From NCBI GenBank assembly GCA_023213395.1, contig CM041465.1, positions 80,359,741 through 80,423,740 of the forward strand: DNA of 64,000 bases, written 5' to 3'. Source of the DNA: Cycas panzhihuaensis. Taxonomy: Eukaryota > Cycadophyta. Below are positions 59,601-64,000 of the stretch, piece after piece; within the stretch, counting starts at the first letter, position 1; every line of letters starts with the position of its first letter. A program made the translations under genes and the position numbers. The notes under the pieces are model-generated. The model had not been told where the DNA came from and did not search any database. It worked only from the letters and a program-made list of their open reading frames with translations.

Positions 59601-61176
59601 CATAAACTTCCTATAAGCATTAATCAATCTTTTGCTTGTTGGGAAGATATGAGAGAGATATTCTTTCATGGGTTTGATGCATTGATCAGATATGATTTCC
59701 CGTCCTTGATGAGTTGAATCTTTCTCAGCCTCCTATGATGAACTCCATCTCTATCATAGAGATATGGGCTACCAAACACAACTCGACAAACATCCAAAGG
59801 GACTACCTCACATTCAACTTCATCAATGAACTTTTCAGATATTACAAATTTAAACTTACATTGGTGAGTAACGTGCAACTCTAAATCTTTTCGCAGCCAT
59901 CCAAGAGGATATGGTTTTGGATGTGTATGTATTTTTAATCCCAATTTCTTTAATAATGCTTTTGAGATTAAATTATTTTGGCTTCCTCCATCAAAGATGG
60001 CATCAACCAAACTTTACTTCACTTGGATTCTTACCATGAAGAGCTCCTCTCTAATCTCTAGATCAACTTGTTGATGGTTATTTTTAGGCTTCGCATTAGC
60101 CATGAGTATCAACTTCTCATTGCCTTCTTCAATGCCATAAACATCTTCATCACCCACAGAGTTAAATAAAGCTTTACTTTTAGTTTTAGCTTTACCTTTC
60201 CCCTTGTTATTGGGTCATTTCTCTAGGTGTAGGAACCAACAATCTTTGATGCTGTGACCTGCTTGCTTTCAATGAGTACAAGTGACTTTGATTTAAGTGG
60301 TATTAGCTTGTTTCTTCTTACCAAAACCCCCAATGGATTGTTGTCCAGCTTTACCTCAAAGCCTCTTTCCTTGGGCAGGTTTGTTGCTACCTTCTTGAGT
60401 TGCAAACCTTTTCCTCTTAGCAAAAACCTTCTTGTTCCTTTTTTCTATGGCAATCGCCTTCTTGCTAGCTTCATCGAGTGATTTAACTTCAAACAGTTGA
60501 AGTTCTTCTTTGAATATCTTTGATGCAGTCCTCCAATATACTTCAGCATGATATCTTTACCCAGTAAAGAGATGCCCAACACAACAACTTGCTTTTGAAA
60601 TTCTGTTGTATAGTCTTGGACATTTTGGCCTCTTTCCTATCGGTAATATTACCATTTAATCCTCTGTTACTCTTCATACCCAATAGGATAGAATTGCTTC
60701 TTTATGAGGATTTTAAATTGTTACCAAGGAATTTCATTTGTATTATGGGATTTAAGATATGCATTCTACCAAACTAATGCATGCTTAGATAATTTTAACC
60801 TACTAAAAGTAATTTTCTACTGGTTTTTATACCCATAAATGGAAAAATATATTTCTAGTTGGTCCAACCAACCTTCTAACTTTTCGGCATCCAAAGTTCC
60901 ATCATAGATAGGCAATTCAAGTTTTGTCTCTACCTTGAATGGATGTGTTATTACCACTAGATTGTCATCTTCTTCATCTTCTTGTTGGTCTTCTACTAGC
61001 TCTTCATTTGTATCCTCTTTCATCGGTTCATCTTCTTCCTTCTTTACGCCTTTGGCTATTGAAGAAGAAGTTGCAACTTGTTGAGAGATTAGTTATGCGA
61101 TAAGTTGGGTTAGTCTATCAAGATTTTGCTCCATCTTCATGAATCTTTCCTCCATCTTTTACTCTAGCTCAGCCAT
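56662..61176 (-). pseudogene. Element M gag-pol, several frame changes
   Basis: Gag starts at ATG 61176-61174 (MEERFMKMEQNLDRL) and runs through KLEGWLDQLEIYFSIYGY to a gag domain and basic linker. Protease (60010-59666) reads FDGGSQNNLIS, with a Gly where most relatives have Ser, Thr or Pro. RT: LEQGVIKLSCS, GGWRICIDYRALN (59429-59118) and the catalytic YLDDI near 58960. RNase H (58805-58164): ETDALGYTMGAV, TYDKELYGLH, HTNHKPLQFL. Integrase (57851-57594 and beyond): MDFLGGLP (Asp intact), SNRD (Asp to Asn), TEVVNRTL (Glu intact). The tail ends with a stop at 56664-56662 after PHLQL, matching element E. Gag lies in one frame, protease in a second and RT-integrase in the third, so at least two indels are present. 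In-frame stops are few. Confidence 0.9.
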
Positions 61177-61340
61177 CTTCCTTCATTGTCTACGTTCTTT
61201 CTCAAGTGGTTCAGTTAAAGGTTTTCTAGTCAACAAATACTGAAATCTAGTTTTCATAAAAACTTTTTACAACGAAATCAAGAGGATTTTTTCTTTTCTT
61301 TCTTTTTAAAAATCCCTAAGTTCCCAAGGATTTCAAGAAA

Positions 61341-61356
61341 ACTAGCTTTGATACCA
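61341..61356 (-). other. Primer-binding site of element M
   Basis: Minus strand TGGTATCAAAGCTAGT, six bases inside the LTR end. Confidence 0.88.
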
Positions 61357-61362
61357 AAATAT

Positions 61363-62522
61363 TGATCTAAATTTGAATGGAAAAGTGAAGACTTAATCTA
61401 ATTGAAATAAATCCAGAACAAATTTACAATAATATTATATTAATTTGAAGATATTTAGAATTTTCTTACAAAATTCCTTCTTTTTTGTGCTCTATTGAGC
61501 ATGCAAAGGACCCTCTGAAGAAGTTGGGAGAGTAGAACTGAGTGTTGGGTGCTTCTTGGGCTGCTGCACATTCTTTGGAACCACTGTCATTGAAGTTTGC
61601 ATAGAGTTTTGGTTGTTAATAACCAAAAAAATCTCTTTTCTTGGTGAAGAAATCCGCTGTCGTCTCTTTCTTGGACTGCTACGGCTACTATTTTCCTTCC
61701 TCAGCTATAACTTCACTTTCTTAGGCTCCTTTTCTATCCTCACAATGGATTTTTGGCATTGTTCTATTGCTTATTATGCACTTCTATCATTTTCCCTCTC
61801 CTGTGCAAATTCTACGTCTTTGGAGCTGTTCTTTCTCAAGCAAAAAGTAATTTTGGAGAATCTTTCCTCTTGTCTTGCTCCTCATACTGTGTCTATGGCT
61901 ACCGGCATCCTCTATCTTCTCCTCCATCCTGAGATATTACTGTTATAAACCCTATAATGCGTGTTTTTTCCATAATGGGTTTTCTATTTTTCTGTTCTTC
62001 AACATATTCAAAACGGTTAAAGAAATCTTGATTAAATCCATTTAATTACGAGGTTTTTCTCTTTAATCATGTAGAGGACACATGTGAAAAGATTCTCCTA
62101 AAATTTTGTATGAAACGAACTTCGTTTACCTTGCCAAAAATGCTACCATTTTTTAATTTTTTCGTTTTCTATTTTTCTGTAGTCTGTAAGGTTGCACCTC
62201 AGTCCGCAGGGTTGCACCTGTAGTTGCACTCGATTTCACTTGATGTTGCACTTGCAAACTACGTGGTTACTATTCATTACACTTGTAGACCAGTCGATTA
62301 TACTTAGTTGCACTTGAAGACCACCCGGTAGCACTTAGTTGAGGTTGTAGACCACCCGAAAGAACTTAGTTGTAGTTGGTTACACTTGGTTACAGTTGCA
62401 ATTACATTTTTTTTTGCATTTTTTAAGCCTCTTAAGGCATTTTTCTACTAAATGAAGATCATAAACATGAAAAACAAGGTATTTTAATAGTATTATGAAC
62501 TTAAAGATCTGAAAATGGATCA
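61363..62522 (-). repeat. 5' LTR of element M
   Basis: 1160 bp, plus strand TGATCTAAATTTGAATGG...AAAATGGATCA; in the minus sense it starts TGATCCATTTTCAG. An insert in the repeat run near 62190 accounts for part of the length difference from the other LTR. The plus-strand open frame 61556-61948 lies within the LTR and is not a gene. Confidence 0.94.
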
Positions 62523-62527
62523 TCAAC

Positions 62528-64000
62528 TTTCAAGATCAACTCAAGACTATCGTAATAACCAACCAATAAATAATCCTCCTCAATTCTATGAGGAAAGGAG
62601 GAGATCTTTCAATATTGATTATTCTCAACCAAGGAGTAGAAGCCTCAGTTATGCAAGAAGAGATCAATTATATTGTACTTATTATCATAAAAATAATCAC
62701 ACTGAAGATAAATATTTTCAAAATATGGACCACCCCTTAGAGGACATCCTTCAAATTCATTGGAATCAAAAATTAATAATAGGTTATTTCTATCTAGTTT
62801 TTCTGCTAAGGAAGAAGAGGATAATAGCTGGTATATTGATTTAGGTTGCTCAACCCACATGACCCATAGAGAACATTTATTTCAAACCTTGGATAAAAAT
62901 AGAAAAGGGTCAATCATGTTTGGAGATAATACTTCTCACGAATTAGTTGGGAAAGGTAACATAACCTTGTTAACTGATATTGGTGAATATAGATACTTAG
63001 AAGATAATGTCTTATATATTCTTACCCTAAGGAAAAATTTATTATGAGTAGGATAGATGATGGGACAAGATTATAAGGTGATTTTTGACAATGATAAATG
63101 TGTCATCAAAGACAAAAGAAAAGGTAAAGTTATTGTTGCCAGACGTATAATGACTAAAGATCGTTTAATTAAGCTTATCCTCACCCCTTCAGATACCTAT
63201 GCCCTTAGAACCTCAACTACTATGGATAGTGATTTATGGCATCAACGTTTTGGTCATCTTAACTACAAAAGTTTAGCTCTTATGAAAAGATTAGACATAG
63301 TTAATGGTTTACCACCTATTGATGTTAATAAAAAGTTGTATTAGGGATGCCTTCTTAGCAAACAACATAGAGAAAGCTTTCCAGATTTTAGCCATCGAGT
63401 GTTTGTCCCTCTTCAACTAGTATATACATATATTTGTAGACCAATGACTACTCCTTCCTTGGCAGGTGCCAAGTATTTTCTCACATTTATTAATGACTTT
63501 ACAAGAAAGACATGGGTGTTCTTTCTAAAACATAAATCTGATGTTTTTGATCACTTTGTTGACTTCAAAACCTTCGTTAAGTGACAAAGTAGATATCATA
63601 TCCTTTCTCTAAGATTAGATAATAGGGGAGAGTTTACATCTAATGATTTCAAGGATTATTGTATTTGTCATGGGATCAGGAGACAACTTACCAACCCCTA
63701 CACCCCACAACAAAATGGTGTAGCAGAAAGAAAAAATAGAGCTATCATAGAAATGGCACGATGTATGCTTAAAGATAATAACTTGGGCCATGAATTTTGG
63801 GTTAAAGTAGTTCATATAGTCATCTATCTACTTAATAGATGTTCCACCAAAGCACTTAGGTGGAAAACTCCAGAAGAAGCATGGACCGATTATAAACCAA
63901 GTATATATCATCTTAGGGTATTTGGATGTCTAGCTTATGCCCACATTCCTAATCAAAGAAGAACTAAATTGGATGACCATAGTGTAAAATATATCTTTAT
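62528..64000 (+). pseudogene. Copia element L, gag end, protease and integrase (runs off the window)
   Basis: The frame continues exactly from 55483 once M and one TCAAC are removed: SRSTQDYRNNQ, a polar Arg/Ser/Gln-rich linker, then a zinc knuckle C-X2-Y-X4-H-X4-Y at about 62675, with Tyr at the second and fourth ligand positions. Near 62740 an indel shifts the frame. Protease reads SWYIDLGCSTHMTH (62838-62846), D-L-G instead of D-S-G. GAG-pre-integrase DLWHQRFGHLNYKSLALMKR lies at about 63231. Integrase: first catalytic Asp lost (YTYICRPMTTPS), second present (LDNRGEF), Glu present (NGVAERKN). Stops are at 63342 (TAG) and 63582 (TGA). RT and RNase H lie beyond the right edge. Confidence 0.88.

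Larger units (their letters stand above)
55484..62522 (-). mobile_element. Element M: full-length Ty3/gypsy retrotransposon, minus strand, inside copia L
   Basis: Length 7039 bp. LTRs are 55484-56623 and 61363-62522. The perfect duplication TCAAC (55479-55483, 62523-62527) flanks it. On the minus strand a PBS (TGGTATCAAAGCTAGT, plus 61356-61341) follows the right LTR and a PPT (AAAAAAGGGGAGTTC, plus 56638-56624) precedes the left one. Removing M and one TCAAC joins the gag frame of L without any shift. Gag-pol content is close to element E, so they are related lineages, but the LTRs differ. Confidence 0.95.
54600..64000 (+). mobile_element. Copia element L, interrupted by gypsy M, right end outside the window
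   Basis: Gag (54600-55483) and gag end/protease/integrase (62528-64000) are the two halves of one copia element split by M. Its LTRs are not visible. Orientation plus. Confidence 0.9.

Noticed and set aside
61556-61948. 130-residue plus-strand frame, Leu/Ser/Phe-rich
   Set aside because: Lies entirely in the element M LTR; the homologous frame in the other LTR (55802-56053) is broken differently and shows no motif.

Overview
This is an AT-rich stretch of nuclear DNA from a plant, probably one with a large genome; I cannot name the species. I see no intact host gene, rRNA, tRNA or CRISPR array. Nearly everything recognisable is an LTR retrotransposon, with at least eleven elements or remnants inserted into each other. 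Support comes from paired LTRs with TG...CA ends, flanking target-site duplications (TSDs), primer-binding sites (PBS) resembling the initiator-Met tRNA complement, polypurine tracts (PPT), and decayed gag-pol reading frames. The two best-preserved gypsy elements read like the IFG7-type gypsy of conifers, which hints at a gymnosperm without proving it.

Layout. 1-9264: old tandem repeats, two oppositely oriented LTRs of one family (1905-2102 and 4233-4546), and a decayed long reading frame of unknown function (about 6120-7740). 8940-27720: an old copia element (B, + strand) split by a gag-only copia-like element (C, - strand, 9265-23725, TSD ATGAC). C is itself split by a non-coding LTR element (D, + strand, 9926-14305, TSD GAATC) and a full-length Ty3/gypsy element (E, + strand, 14373-21135). 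27720-36809: a gag-like remnant (G) split by a full-length copia (F, - strand, 28176-35659, TSD ACTCT). 36810-44431: a badly decayed chromovirus (H, + strand, TSD TTTTA) carrying a tandem pair of LTRs of another family (I, 38699-39557). 44432-47723: unassigned decayed sequence. 47724-49482: an LTR plus PBS (J) followed by sequence that looks like host coding fragments. 50443-52267: a small gag-only element (K). 54600 to the window end: a copia element (L, + strand) split by a full-length gypsy (M, - strand, 55484-62522, TSD TCAAC).

Two results stand out. First, removing E, D or M together with one TSD copy restores the interrupted reading frame exactly, which confirms the nesting order from sequence alone. 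Second, E (1486 codons) and F (about 1418 codons) keep one uninterrupted gag-pol frame broken only by nonsense codons. Most of these are Gln or Trp codons changed by C-to-T or G-to-A transitions, and zinc-knuckle, protease and integrase residues are lost by the same kind of change. This is the pattern expected of silenced, methylated copies decaying by cytosine deamination.

Elements C and K look like parasites that carry gag but no pol and would depend on other elements for reverse transcription. F has an unusually long (about 2.3 kb) leader with G11/G13 runs and a possible captured segment. The J region holds an intronless decayed coding sequence and a short fragment resembling a plant RGG/SERBP1-type RNA-binding protein.
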